This document shows positions 44,314-53,244 of a stretch of 64,000 bases of DNA, piece by piece (the first letter of the stretch is position 1; each line of letters starts with the position of its first letter). A program made the translations under genes and the position numbers. The stretch is from Atlantibacter sp032062175 (lineage in GTDB: Bacteria > Pseudomonadota > Gammaproteobacteria > Enterobacterales > Enterobacteriaceae): positions 1 through 64,000 of the forward strand of contig NZ_DAMBQK010000002.1 of NCBI RefSeq assembly GCF_032062175.1. The letters are read 5' to 3'. Under the pieces are notes generated by a model. That model was not told the DNA's origin. It worked only from the letters and a program-made list of their open reading frames with translations, and ran no database searches.

Positions 44314-44612
44314 GCGGCTCTTTAATAAAGAATATATTATCTGCTGCCGATTAAACGGTAAGATTTCCCGTTAAAAGCCCACGTGTTAAACATGGGCTTT
44401 CTGTCTCTGTGGGACGACAAAAATAGAAAATAATTTCCATCCCGGCAAATCCCGGGTTTCGATTATTTATTTGATGTCAAAAGATTGATTATTTAGATGG
44501 TGATCTCACATAAATCTGCTGGCTTTTTTGATACTTTTTAATTAGGATTTGTCTCATCAATTGATTAATTCTGACTATTGTTTGGTGAAACATGATAAGC
44601 AATGTCGATTAT
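44314..44612. other. cysB-ymiA interval
   Basis: 299 bases, AT-rich. It holds the candidate cysB terminator and, presumably, the promoter of ymiA-yciX. A short inverted repeat CCCGGCAAATCCCGGG lies at about 44443-44458. I see no coding frame worth calling. Confidence 0.5.
44374..44405 (+). terminator. Candidate terminator after cysB
   Basis: AAAGCCCA (44374-44381) pairs with TGGGCTTT (44393-44400), with an 11-base loop. The U-run is short and interrupted (CTTTCTGTCTC). Confidence 0.55.
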
Positions 44613-44753
44613 ATGAGGACCCCGATGCCTTCAGAAAGCCATCAGCCACAATGTGGTGCGAACCTGAAACGTAGAGCCTGGCTCGCGGCGTTCGCACTGT
44701 CCGCCCTGTTTTGGGTTGTGGTTGGCGGGCTTGCCTGGTACATCTGGGGCTAG
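44613..44753 (+). CDS. ymiA: Small membrane protein YmiA
   Basis: A 46-residue protein beginning MRTPMPSESHQ and ending in one membrane segment (AFALSALFWVVVGGLAWYIWG), closely like E. coli YmiA in length and layout. A second ATG at 44625 has AGGA five bases upstream and may be the real start (42 residues). Function unknown; likely inner membrane. It lies one base before yciX. Confidence 0.8.
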   Translation: MRTPMPSESHQPQCGANLKRRAWLAAFALSALFWVVVGGLAWYIWG

Positions 44754-44754
44754 T

Positions 44755-44916
44755 ATGGTTTCGGAAGAGAACAAGACGACGGGCGCTGAGACGGATCGCG
44801 ATGGCGAGACGCAACAGGAACAAAAACCGACAATCCCGACGTCATGGACTCTGACCAAACAGCAAAAAGCGTTTATCGATTTGTTTTCGCAAGATGACGA
44901 GACAAATAACGAATAA
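44755..44916 (+). CDS. yciX: Small protein YciX
   Basis: A 53-residue, acidic hydrophilic protein (MVSEENKTTGAE... LTKQQKAFIDLFSQDDETNNE), matching the E. coli ymiA-yciX arrangement. The ATG begins one base after the ymiA stop, so it is probably translated by reinitiation or coupling. Function unknown. Confidence 0.75.
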   Translation: MVSEENKTTGAETDRDGETQQEQKPTIPTSWTLTKQQKAFIDLFSQDDETNNE

Positions 44917-44945
44917 CAGATACGAGTAATATTGCCTGTTTTCGC

Positions 44946-44977
44946 AAAACCCTCTGAAGTTTTCAGAGGGTTTTTTC
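44946..44977. terminator. Bidirectional terminator between yciX and chb
   Basis: AAACCCTCTGAA GTT TTCAGAGGGTTT hairpin with twelve pairs (44947-44973) and a following T-run, between converging genes. Confidence 0.88.
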
Positions 44978-44995
44978 TTTTTGATAATAACGTAA

Positions 44996-47653
44996 TTATT
45001 CTTTTACTACCGCCTGGCGACTGACCCGCTGCCCGTCAATACTCACTGAACGCACGCGGATATTTCCCGTCACCTCCGGGTGGGATTTATCGTTATAACG
45101 CTGCCAGCTCTGCCCGTTATCCAGCGAATACTCAACCGGCGTACCGGGAAGCGCGCTGTTTACCAGCAGTTTGCCGTTTAGCACCCGTGCGCCTGGCACC
45201 GGGAGGCGGTACTGAATACCTGCTTTTTCCAGCTTCGTCAGTTCACGTTGCCCCACAAGATTGGCGAATCGCTCCCATTCTCTGTTCATCGCTGTCACAT
45301 CGATAAAATGGGTTTCGCCACCTTTGTATTCGCGTCCGGCCTGATAATCCTGTTCCCAGCCAGCCCGATGCCAGGCACGCTCCGCCACGGAAATCATTCG
45401 CGGATAAATCATGTACTCCATCTGTTTATCGGTGCGCACCACTTCGCTCCACAGTTGCGCAGACAGGCCGTAAGCGCCGGGCCAGGCCTTATCAGATTTG
45501 GCGGTAAAGGCGTTGCCGTCGCGATCGACGGAGGTTTCTGCATTCTGAGGCAGGTTATCTGGTGCGAAGCTGAAGATTTTGCGCTCGTCGCTAAAGCGCG
45601 TCCCCCAGTAATAACCGCTTTCTTCCGGGTTAACTTCATTGGGGAAGTCCAGATAGAGATAGTCTGGATTAGATACCACTACACGGAATCCTTTATTGGC
45701 CCAGTCGTTTGCGGTATCAAAACCACCCCAGTAGAGCGTATCCCAGAAGTTGACGTTAACGTGGTCGGTCCCGAACGTGCTGGCGTCTTTGGCATCTTTC
45801 AGGCCATCCTGCCACGCCTGCATCGCTGTGATGCCGTGCGCTTTAACCAGCTTACTGACTTCAATGCCAAAATAGCTGGAGAGATGCTCGACATCGGCAA
45901 CGCTGCCTTCTTTGACCATCCGCTGGCAGGCGGGGGATCTCGCCCAGGGTTTATCCTGCTGGCTTTGGTCAATCACGCCTTTTCCGTCTTCAGGCTTCGC
46001 CCGATCGGTATAGCCGGTACCCAGATAAATATTCTTCGCTTCGTCGCCGCCGAAATGCCAGGTATTGAGTGGGATACCCGCTTCTTTGTGCATCTGTTGG
46101 ATTTCGCCGATGACCTTATCCACAAAACGGCTTGATGCGGGCAGGCACGGATTAAGATAACCGGTACGGTTATAGTACTGAACACCGGTGGTATTCGAGA
46201 TGTCGCCAGGCTCCAGCAACCGGTACTGCTCCGCTTCCTGTGTTTTACCTTGCTGGTTCAACCGTTCATAGCGCGCTTCCATAGCGATAATTGCCGCACG
46301 GGCATGTGCGGGCATATCGATTTCCGGGATCACCTCGATTTGCCGGGCCCCGGCATATTTCAGGATCGCGATGTAATCCTCGCGCGTGAAATAGCCGCTG
46401 CCATTATTGTCGCTGTCTGGCCCGGAGCCGAGCTGTGGCAGCAGGCAGGTTTTTTCGTTCAGGTCATGGCAGCGTTTGGCACCCACATCGGTCAGTTCCG
46501 GCAGACCGGGTATTTCCAGACGCCATCCTTCATCATCGCTAAGATGAAAATGGAATTTATTGAGTTTATAGGCGGCCATTTGTTCCAGCAGGCGCAACAC
46601 CGCTGCTTTGGAGTGAAAATTACGGCCTACATCCAGATGAATACCGCGGTAAGCAAAGCGCGGAGCGTCCTTGGCATCCAGCGTGGCGATGACAGGCGCG
46701 CCTTCTCCCGGCATCATCGACAGCATTGACTGTAGCCCGTAAAACAGTCCGGCCTGGTCATAACCCGTCACCACGGCTTCTTTCTGGCCCACATTAAGGT
46801 GATACGCGCCGCTTACCGCCTCTTTCCCGCCAAATGCCCGGGGAGCGATTTCCCCGCGGATCGGGTAGTCACCATCGGTTTTTACGCTAAGCAGCGCAAA
46901 GCGAGACTCAATGGCCTGCCGGGCAGGGGCCGCCAGCGCCGCCAACTGCAATGTAACGCCCCGGCTTAAATCAACGTCCTGCTTATAAATATGGGTTTCA
47001 AGTGGTGTAGGGATAATCTGCCCACGCAGCGTCCGGCTATCGAGTAAATGCAGATCGCTGTTTTTATCGAAACGCGTCTGCGCAGTCATCAGGATATTTT
47101 TATCATCCGGGGTGCGCTTCCATTGTTCGCCTAACGGCGTAACGAACTGGGTCAGTTCTTCGGTATCGGTGTTGGCAATAATCCTGGGCACCGCATGGTC
47201 TGCGGTCACATACCAGCGCGGCAAAATATCGGTGATAAAAAGCTGCCAGTATTCATTGATAATCGGAATTTCCACACGCTGTCCCGCCGGGAAGCCGGTA
47301 AATTTATCGGTGGGCTCCAGCTTATGCAGATCGCCCATGATATGGCTGACCTTGAACTGGTCGTTTTCAACCTGAAGAATGCGGCGAATACTGTGAAAAT
47401 AGATGGTCCATGATTTGTCCGTTACCGCGTCGCCGTTATTGGCCAGCGTAATCGTCGCTTTGGTGCAGGACGCCCAGTCTGCGCCTAATTTCGCGCAGTC
47501 GGTGCCGTGCAGGGCGGCATGATTATCGTTGACCGTGTAGTTCAACGTGAACTGACTGATTTGATCCACCGTTTGCTGGCTGGCGGCGGCTGAAGGGCTA
47601 TTAAGCAGCGCCAGAACAGACGCGGCTAAAAGACTCAAAGATAATTTATTCAT
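44996..47653 (-). CDS. chb: Chitobiase (beta-N-acetylhexosaminidase, GH20)
   Basis: Splits chitobiose and chito-oligosaccharides to N-acetylglucosamine. The 885-residue precursor has a signal peptide (cleavage after about residue 24, SAAA|SQ). Domains follow the Serratia marcescens chitobiase: an N-terminal carbohydrate-binding domain (about 28-180), a GH20b domain (210-335), the catalytic TIM barrel with YRGIHLDVGRNFHS and the Asp537-Glu538 pair (HFGGDEAKN), and a C-terminal Ig-like domain. It follows chiP by 76 bases and would act on sugars admitted by that porin. E. coli K-12 has no such gene here. The position of the enzyme is periplasmic by its signal peptide. Confidence 0.93.
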   Translation of the reverse strand: MNKLSLSLLAASVLALLNSPSAAASQQTVDQISQFTLNYTVNDNHAALHGTDCAKLGADWASCTKATITLANNGDAVTDKSWTIYFHSIRRILQVENDQFKVSHIMGDLHKLEPTDKFTGFPAGQRVEIPIINEYWQLFITDILPRWYVTADHAVPRIIANTDTEELTQFVTPLGEQWKRTPDDKNILMTAQTRFDKNSDLHLLDSRTLRGQIIPTPLETHIYKQDVDLSRGVTLQLAALAAPARQAIESRFALLSVKTDGDYPIRGEIAPRAFGGKEAVSGAYHLNVGQKEAVVTGYDQAGLFYGLQSMLSMMPGEGAPVIATLDAKDAPRFAYRGIHLDVGRNFHSKAAVLRLLEQMAAYKLNKFHFHLSDDEGWRLEIPGLPELTDVGAKRCHDLNEKTCLLPQLGSGPDSDNNGSGYFTREDYIAILKYAGARQIEVIPEIDMPAHARAAIIAMEARYERLNQQGKTQEAEQYRLLEPGDISNTTGVQYYNRTGYLNPCLPASSRFVDKVIGEIQQMHKEAGIPLNTWHFGGDEAKNIYLGTGYTDRAKPEDGKGVIDQSQQDKPWARSPACQRMVKEGSVADVEHLSSYFGIEVSKLVKAHGITAMQAWQDGLKDAKDASTFGTDHVNVNFWDTLYWGGFDTANDWANKGFRVVVSNPDYLYLDFPNEVNPEESGYYWGTRFSDERKIFSFAPDNLPQNAETSVDRDGNAFTAKSDKAWPGAYGLSAQLWSEVVRTDKQMEYMIYPRMISVAERAWHRAGWEQDYQAGREYKGGETHFIDVTAMNREWERFANLVGQRELTKLEKAGIQYRLPVPGARVLNGKLLVNSALPGTPVEYSLDNGQSWQRYNDKSHPEVTGNIRVRSVSIDGQRVSRQAVVKE

Positions 47654-47686
47654 GTCAAAATCCTTATGATGTCTCGCTGATTTTCC

Positions 47687-47701
47687 CGATCGTAACGATC
47701 G
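47687..47701. repeat. Palindrome between chiP and chb
   Basis: CGATCGT A ACGATCG is a perfect 15-base palindrome in the 76-base intercistronic gap. It may form a small mRNA hairpin for differential expression or be a protein site. No U-run, so not a terminator. Confidence 0.5.
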
Positions 47702-47729
47702 ATATTTAACGCTGAGGTATTCCGACCGT

Positions 47730-49127
47730 TCAGAAAATCGTGAACGGGGCGATGACCATGAATTTCACGTCGCGCTCATCCTGGAAAATATTTCCATATC
47801 CACCGCCGTAGCTGGGAATGTCGGAGTGGTTGTCATACTGCGTGAAATGAAGCTTAAACAGAGTGCCTTTAGCGCGGCCTTGTTGCAGCGTGTAGCTGGC
47901 ATCCAGACTGTATGCGGATTCCTTCAGGCGATTACCGGCATCGTAGTACCCATCGCGGGTGGGCGCTGAGCTGGGTTTCGCATCCCATGCGTAAACGTAA
48001 GAGCCGCCAACGGCGAAACCGGCTAAATCCCAGTTGCCCAGATCGTACATTGCGCCGAAATACACCGCCTTTTCGCCGTTGGCATTAAAATCTGAGCGGT
48101 TATCCCACCAGATATCCAGACGACCATTGGAGGACGCGTAAGTAGGGGTCATACGTTGCAGAAAATAACCCTGCTGACCGTCCGCCCTGACCCATGTGCC
48201 CTCAAGGCGCAAATCCACCTGACCGAGCTTATAGCCGAAGGTTAATGCCTGAAGCCAGGCGGTGCCGTCATAAATATCATTGATGCCGCCGTTGTCCACC
48301 TTATCGCGCGTGCCGTAGAACTGATAACTGGTGGTCAATGGGTTCCCGCTTATCGGCCATTTATAGCTGGCTTTGGCAAAATACTGGTCGATATATCCCT
48401 GAGCCTGACCAAATGCGGCTTCGAGTATCAGGTTATTTTTAAAATCATATTTCGCGCCGACAGAATGGAGATAATCCACATGGGTGGTTTTATCGTTCTG
48501 ATAAAAATCATCCATCTCAAGGTGCCAGGGTGATTTATATTCATTGGTCCACATGTAAGAAAAACTGAATGCGCCCGAATCACCGTAATCAATATTCGCG
48601 CCTGCTTCAGCGCCCTGGTAGGTGCCAGGCATAAAACTCCAGTGTGGCGCCAGCAGCGTCTGGCCGGTGGGTTGAATATAACCGGCGCGCGCCCATACCG
48701 GCCCCAGTTTCAGTTTCGCCGCAGCCTTATACAGGCTAATACCGCTTTTATCGCCAGACCAGTCTTCGTCATAGGCCTTATTGCTGGAAGAGAAGGCAAT
48801 TTCGTTAGGATGGCCGCTGTCACTTGCTTCCGCCATTTCAACGGCGGTAAAGGCCGCGATATCCAGACCCAAAATATCGTTAATATAGCCTGACTGGAAA
48901 TCAAGATTCGCGTTCCAGGTAGAATGGGAAAGGTTGGTTTTATATTTATCTTCCGCAACGTCTTTGCGATCGCGTTCCCGTTGCCAGTAATAAACGCCGC
49001 CCGTTAGCGTCGAATCTTCAACAAATCCTGCGGCACTGGCCTGGGGGGTAAATAGCCCCGACGCGCCTGCGCTCAGGCTTAGTAATGCCCAGCCGAAGGC
49101 ATGCCGTTTGTTATTAAACGAATGCAT
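47730..49127 (-). CDS. chiP: Chitoporin (OprD family)
   Basis: Outer-membrane porin for chito-oligosaccharides. The 465-residue precursor has a signal peptide ending ASAA or nearby (about residue 33), mature GFVEDSTLTGGVYYWQRERDRKD, and a C-terminal aromatic end MVIAPFTIF. Long stretches agree with E. coli ChiP (YbfM), such as LLAPHWSFMPGTYQGAEAGAN and QRMTPTYASSNGRLDIWWDN. In E. coli chiP sits in the nag/ybf region with chiQ and is silenced by sRNA ChiX. Here it is at another site and paired with chb. The ribosome site AAAAGGAATT seven bases before the ATG partly matches the ChiX-pairing sequence. Confidence 0.93.
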   Translation of the reverse strand: MHSFNNKRHAFGWALLSLSAGASGLFTPQASAAGFVEDSTLTGGVYYWQRERDRKDVAEDKYKTNLSHSTWNANLDFQSGYINDILGLDIAAFTAVEMAEASDSGHPNEIAFSSSNKAYDEDWSGDKSGISLYKAAAKLKLGPVWARAGYIQPTGQTLLAPHWSFMPGTYQGAEAGANIDYGDSGAFSFSYMWTNEYKSPWHLEMDDFYQNDKTTHVDYLHSVGAKYDFKNNLILEAAFGQAQGYIDQYFAKASYKWPISGNPLTTSYQFYGTRDKVDNGGINDIYDGTAWLQALTFGYKLGQVDLRLEGTWVRADGQQGYFLQRMTPTYASSNGRLDIWWDNRSDFNANGEKAVYFGAMYDLGNWDLAGFAVGGSYVYAWDAKPSSAPTRDGYYDAGNRLKESAYSLDASYTLQQGRAKGTLFKLHFTQYDNHSDIPSYGGGYGNIFQDERDVKFMVIAPFTIF

Positions 49128-49231
49128 AATAATTCCTTTTAAAATAATAAGAGAGCGAGTGTGAGTGATTCGCCATATTCGGCGTTTAATGTGAGAGGTT
49201 AATTTCCGTACGGGTTAAGGGTGCGTTCACC

Positions 49232-49256
49232 TTATTTTTCGCGAAGCGAATTATCA
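49232..49256. promoter_or_regulatory. NagC-like operator, chiP-proximal
   Basis: The palindrome TTCGCGAAGCGAA (49238-49250) is flanked by AT-rich arms (TTATTT before, TTATCA after), like operators bound by NagC, the N-acetylglucosamine-responsive repressor. It is about 115 bases upstream of the chiP start. Confidence 0.55.
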
Positions 49257-49463
49257 ATAACTATTTTGATGATATTTTTGCGTTTATGATGAAGTGCACA
49301 AAATTTTATCATCATATTACCTTTGCGCTAATTTGTTTGTTTTTGGGTTTTTAAATTATAATATGACAATATTATAGATGATGGTTTTGATAATGGTCTT
49401 TTTTTAGCGTTTAGCTCTGTTTTGACATAATTGAATCATTCGTGAAAATATCGAGATAAATAG

Positions 49464-49490
49464 AATTAATTCGCGACGCGAATATTAATG
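49464..49490. promoter_or_regulatory. NagC-like operator, distal
   Basis: AATTAATTCGCGACGCGAATATTAA-type palindrome: core TTCGCGACGCGAA at 49470-49482 with near-symmetrical AT-rich arms. Its centre is 232 bases from the centre of the other copy, close to 22 helical turns, which would suit repression by DNA looping. Confidence 0.55.
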
Positions 49491-49731
49491 AGGTAATTAA
49501 GAATGTCCTTATTTCTTGTCGCCATCCTTATTCGCTTCCTGAAAGCAGACATTCCACTCGGCAGACAACGTCCCGATTCCACGGACATTTTCCTGAACAA
49601 TGTTCCGGCCCCGCCAGCGGTGATTTATCAATTTGGGTTGTTATCAAAACGTTACGACATGTTTGTGTTATCTTTAATACAAACCCTGATTATCGTCAGG
49701 GTATCGCATCTCAGCTATTAAGGAGGAGCAT

Positions 49732-52407
49732 ATGTCGTCGACACTACGCGAAGCCAGTAAGGATACGTTGCAGGCACTCGATAAAACTTACCACTATTAC
49801 AGTCTGCCGCTGGCTTCCAGGGAACTTGGGGATATTTCGCGATTGCCCAAGTCGCTAAAAGTGCTGCTGGAAAACCTGCTGCGCTGGCAGGACGGAGGTT
49901 CCGTTACCGGTGAGGATATCGCGGCGCTGGCCGGTTGGCTGAAAAACGCCCATGCTGACCGGGAAATTGCCTACCGCCCGGCGCGCGTGCTGATGCAGGA
50001 CTTTACCGGGGTGCCCGCCGTGGTAGATCTCGCCGCGATGCGTGAAGCGGTGAAACGCCTGGGTGGTGATGTCTCGAAGGTGAATCCGCTCTCGCCGGTT
50101 GACCTGGTGATCGACCACTCGGTCACGGTGGACCATTTCGGCAATGACGACGCATTTGAAGAAAACGTGCGTCTGGAAATGGAGCGCAACCACGAGCGCT
50201 ATGTGTTTCTGCGCTGGGGCCAGCAGGCATTCAGCCGGTTCAGCGTGGTGCCGCCGGGCACCGGTATTTGCCACCAGGTGAACCTGGAGTATCTCGGCAA
50301 AGCGGTCTGGAGCGAATTGCAGGACGGTGAAATGGTGGCCTACCCGGACACCCTGGTCGGCACGGACTCCCACACCACCATGATTAACGGCCTCGGCGTA
50401 TTGGGCTGGGGTGTAGGCGGGATCGAAGCGGAAGCGGCCATGCTTGGCCAGCCCGTGTCGATGCTGATCCCGGACGTGGTGGGCTTTAAGCTTACCGGTA
50501 AGTTACAGGAAGGCATTACCGCCACCGACCTGGTGCTGACCGTTACCCAAATGCTGCGTAAACACGGCGTAGTGGGTAAATTCGTGGAATTCTATGGCGA
50601 CGGGCTGGACGATTTGCCGCTGGCGGACCGCGCGACCATCGCCAACATGGCCCCGGAATACGGCGCGACCTGCGGGTTTTTCCCGATTGACGGCGTCACG
50701 CTGGACTATATGCGGCTCAGCGGGCGCAGCGAAGAGCAGGTGGCGCTGGTTGAAGCGTATGCCAAAGCCCAGGGGATGTGGCGCAATACCGGCGATGAGC
50801 CGGTGTTTACCAGTACGCTAGCACTGGATATGGCAGAAGTGCAGGCGAGCCTCGCCGGGCCTAAACGCCCACAAGATCGCGTGACCCTTAAAGATGTACC
50901 TGCCGCATTTGCTGCCAGCAATGAGTTGGAAGTGAACCACAGCCAGAAAGATCGCGCCCCGGTGGATTATGTGATGAACGGGCAGCAGTATCAGTTGCCT
51001 GACGGCGCAGTGGTGATTTCCGCGATCACCTCCTGTACCAACACCTCAAACCCCAGCGTGTTGATGGCCGCTGGCCTGCTGGCGAAAAAAGCAGTCACCT
51101 TAGGGCTGAAGCGCCAACCGTGGGTGAAAGCATCGCTGGCGCCAGGGTCAAAAGTGGTTTCCGATTATCTGGCCCAGGCGAAGCTTACGCCTTACCTCGA
51201 CGAGCTAGGCTTTAACCTGGTAGGTTACGGGTGCACCACCTGTATCGGTAACTCCGGGCCGCTGCCGGACCCTATTGAGCAGGCGATCAAAAAAGGCGAT
51301 TTGACCGTGGGTGCAGTGCTCTCCGGCAACCGTAACTTTGAAGGCCGTATCCATCCCCTGGTAAAAACCAACTGGCTGGCGTCGCCGCCGCTGGTCGTGG
51401 CGTATGCGCTGGCGGGGAATATGAACGTTAACCTGGCGACCGATCCGCTGGGCCATGATAAAAAAGGCGACCCGGTGTATCTGAAAGATATCTGGCCGTC
51501 ATCCCAGGAGATCGCCAGGGCGGTGGAACAGGTTTCTACCGATATGTTCCGTAAAGAATATGCCGAAGTGTTCGAAGGCACCGACGAGTGGAAATCCATT
51601 GAAGTTGAACGCTCCGACACCTATGGCTGGCAGAATGATTCGACCTATATTCGCCTGTCGCCGTTCTTTGACGACATGCTGGCGGAGCCGAAGCCGGTCG
51701 AGGATGTCCACCAGGCGCGCATTCTGGCGATGCTGGGCGACTCGGTCACCACTGACCATATCTCTCCGGCGGGTAGCATCAAAGCCGATAGCCCGGCGGG
51801 GCGCTATCTGCAAAGCCACGGCGTGGAGCGGGGCGATTTCAACTCCTACGGTTCGCGCCGTGGTAACCATGAAGTGATGATGCGCGGTACTTTTGCCAAT
51901 ATCCGTATCCGTAACGAAATGGTGCCGGGTGTGGAAGGCGGGATGACGCGCCTGCTGCCGGGTGATGAAGTCATGTCGATTTACGACGCGGCGATGGCCT
52001 ATCAGGCCAAATCCGTGCCGCTGGCGGTCATTGCCGGTAAAGAGTACGGTTCCGGCTCCAGCCGCGACTGGGCGGCAAAAGGCCCGCGCCTGCTGGGCGT
52101 TCGGGTGGTGATTGCGGAGTCTTTTGAACGTATCCACCGCTCGAACCTGATCGGTATGGGCATCCTGCCGCTGGAATTCCCACAGGGGGTGACGCGTAAG
52201 ACGCTGAATCTGACCGGGGAAGAGCACATTGACATTAGCGGGCTGCAATCACTGACGCCGGGCGCGACGGTTCCGGTCACGCTTACCCGTACCGATGGGA
52301 CAACAGCGGTGGTGAACTGCCGCTGCCGCATCGATACCGGCAATGAGCTGACTTATTACCAGAATGACGGCATCCTGCATTTTGTGATACGCAACATGCT
52401 CACCTAA
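49732..52407 (+). CDS. acnA: Aconitate hydratase A
   Basis: Stress-resistant aconitase that isomerises citrate and isocitrate; apo-form binds mRNA. The 891-residue protein has the three [4Fe-4S] ligands Cys435 (SCTNTS), Cys501 and Cys504 (YGCTTCIGNSGP). The C-terminal swivel domain has SRDWAAKGP. A strong ribosome site AGGAGGAG precedes the ATG. Length is that of E. coli AcnA. Confidence 0.97.
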   Translation: MSSTLREASKDTLQALDKTYHYYSLPLASRELGDISRLPKSLKVLLENLLRWQDGGSVTGEDIAALAGWLKNAHADREIAYRPARVLMQDFTGVPAVVDLAAMREAVKRLGGDVSKVNPLSPVDLVIDHSVTVDHFGNDDAFEENVRLEMERNHERYVFLRWGQQAFSRFSVVPPGTGICHQVNLEYLGKAVWSELQDGEMVAYPDTLVGTDSHTTMINGLGVLGWGVGGIEAEAAMLGQPVSMLIPDVVGFKLTGKLQEGITATDLVLTVTQMLRKHGVVGKFVEFYGDGLDDLPLADRATIANMAPEYGATCGFFPIDGVTLDYMRLSGRSEEQVALVEAYAKAQGMWRNTGDEPVFTSTLALDMAEVQASLAGPKRPQDRVTLKDVPAAFAASNELEVNHSQKDRAPVDYVMNGQQYQLPDGAVVISAITSCTNTSNPSVLMAAGLLAKKAVTLGLKRQPWVKASLAPGSKVVSDYLAQAKLTPYLDELGFNLVGYGCTTCIGNSGPLPDPIEQAIKKGDLTVGAVLSGNRNFEGRIHPLVKTNWLASPPLVVAYALAGNMNVNLATDPLGHDKKGDPVYLKDIWPSSQEIARAVEQVSTDMFRKEYAEVFEGTDEWKSIEVERSDTYGWQNDSTYIRLSPFFDDMLAEPKPVEDVHQARILAMLGDSVTTDHISPAGSIKADSPAGRYLQSHGVERGDFNSYGSRRGNHEVMMRGTFANIRIRNEMVPGVEGGMTRLLPGDEVMSIYDAAMAYQAKSVPLAVIAGKEYGSGSSRDWAAKGPRLLGVRVVIAESFERIHRSNLIGMGILPLEFPQGVTRKTLNLTGEEHIDISGLQSLTPGATVPVTLTRTDGTTAVVNCRCRIDTGNELTYYQNDGILHFVIRNMLT

Positions 52408-52411
52408 AAGC

Positions 52412-52437
52412 AAAGGCCTGCGAATGCAGGCCTTTTT
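52412..52437. terminator. Terminator between acnA and ribA
   Basis: AAAGGCCTGC GAAT GCAGGCCTTT hairpin followed by T residues, between converging genes. Confidence 0.87.
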
Positions 52438-52447
52438 CTGAAGATAT

Positions 52448-53041
52448 TTAGTCGCGGGACAACAGATGGCCCATTTTCGCGGCTTTGGTATCCAGATAGT
52501 GTTCGTTGTTTGGATTACGGCCCACAATAAGCGGTACGCGTTCAACAATATTGATCCCCGCCTCGCTAAGAATTTCCACCTTACGCGGATTATTAGTCAG
52601 CAAGCGTACTTCATTCACGCCCAGCAGCTTGAACATATCGGCGCACAGCGTGAAATCACGTTCGTCAGCGGCAAAGCCGAGCTGGTGGTTGGCTTCAACG
52701 GTATCGTAACCCTGATCCTGCAACGCATAAGCGCGGATTTTATTCAGCAGGCCAATATTACGGCCTTCCTGACGATGGTACATCAGGATACCACGGCCTT
52801 CTTCGGCAATGTGGGACAGCGCCGCCTCGAGCTGGAAACCGCAATCGCAGCGCAGGCTGAACAGCGCATCGCCGGTTAAACATTCGGAATGCACGCGTGC
52901 CAGTACCGGCGACTCGCCGGTAATATCGCCGAACACCAGTGCGACATGATCATGACCGGTAGCCAGTTCTTCAAATCCCACCATCAGGAAATCGCCCCAG
53001 GGGGTTGGCAGTTTAGCTTCCGCCACACGTTTAAGCTGCAT
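52448..53041 (-). CDS. ribA: GTP cyclohydrolase II
   Basis: First committed step of riboflavin synthesis: opens GTP to diaminohydroxyphosphoribosylaminopyrimidine with release of formate. The 197-residue protein has the zinc ligands Cys54, Cys65 and Cys67 (ECLTGDALFSLRCDCG) and the YHRQEGRNIGL active-site loop. Start ATG 53041 gives MQLKRVAEAKLPTPWG with TGGAG upstream. E. coli ribA is part of the SoxS regulon. Confidence 0.96.
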   Translation of the reverse strand: MQLKRVAEAKLPTPWGDFLMVGFEELATGHDHVALVFGDITGESPVLARVHSECLTGDALFSLRCDCGFQLEAALSHIAEEGRGILMYHRQEGRNIGLLNKIRAYALQDQGYDTVEANHQLGFAADERDFTLCADMFKLLGVNEVRLLTNNPRKVEILSEAGINIVERVPLIVGRNPNNEHYLDTKAAKMGHLLSRD

Positions 53042-53244
53042 GTGATTCTCCAGATCGTTATAGGACGCTTTCGCGCCAGCCACTATTTTGGCTTTCTGTT
53101 ATTGGCGCTATTTTGCCACAATGCACTGCCGTTCGCCTACTGTGAGCCCGGTCACGCAATTGTTAAGCGCACAAAACTGGCAGTAAATGGGTGAATGTTA
53201 AATTTTCGGTTATCCTTGTGTGACATTACGATGAAGGAGACGTC

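Larger units (their letters stand above)
49128..49731. other. chiP-acnA divergent control region
   Basis: 604 bases. The middle is very AT-rich and holds the two NagC-like operators and presumably the chiP promoter. The right part (about 49600-49731) is the acnA promoter and leader; E. coli acnA is controlled by SoxRS, CRP, FNR, ArcA and RpoS. A 72-codon plus-strand frame at 49503-49721 has hydrophobic stretches but no ribosome site or recognised family. Confidence 0.5.

Noticed and set aside
45248..46135. 295-codon plus-strand frame opposite chb
   Set aside because: Shadow of the conserved chitobiase catalytic domain.
49503..49721. 72-codon frame before acnA
   Set aside because: No ribosome site and it runs through the expected acnA promoter and leader.
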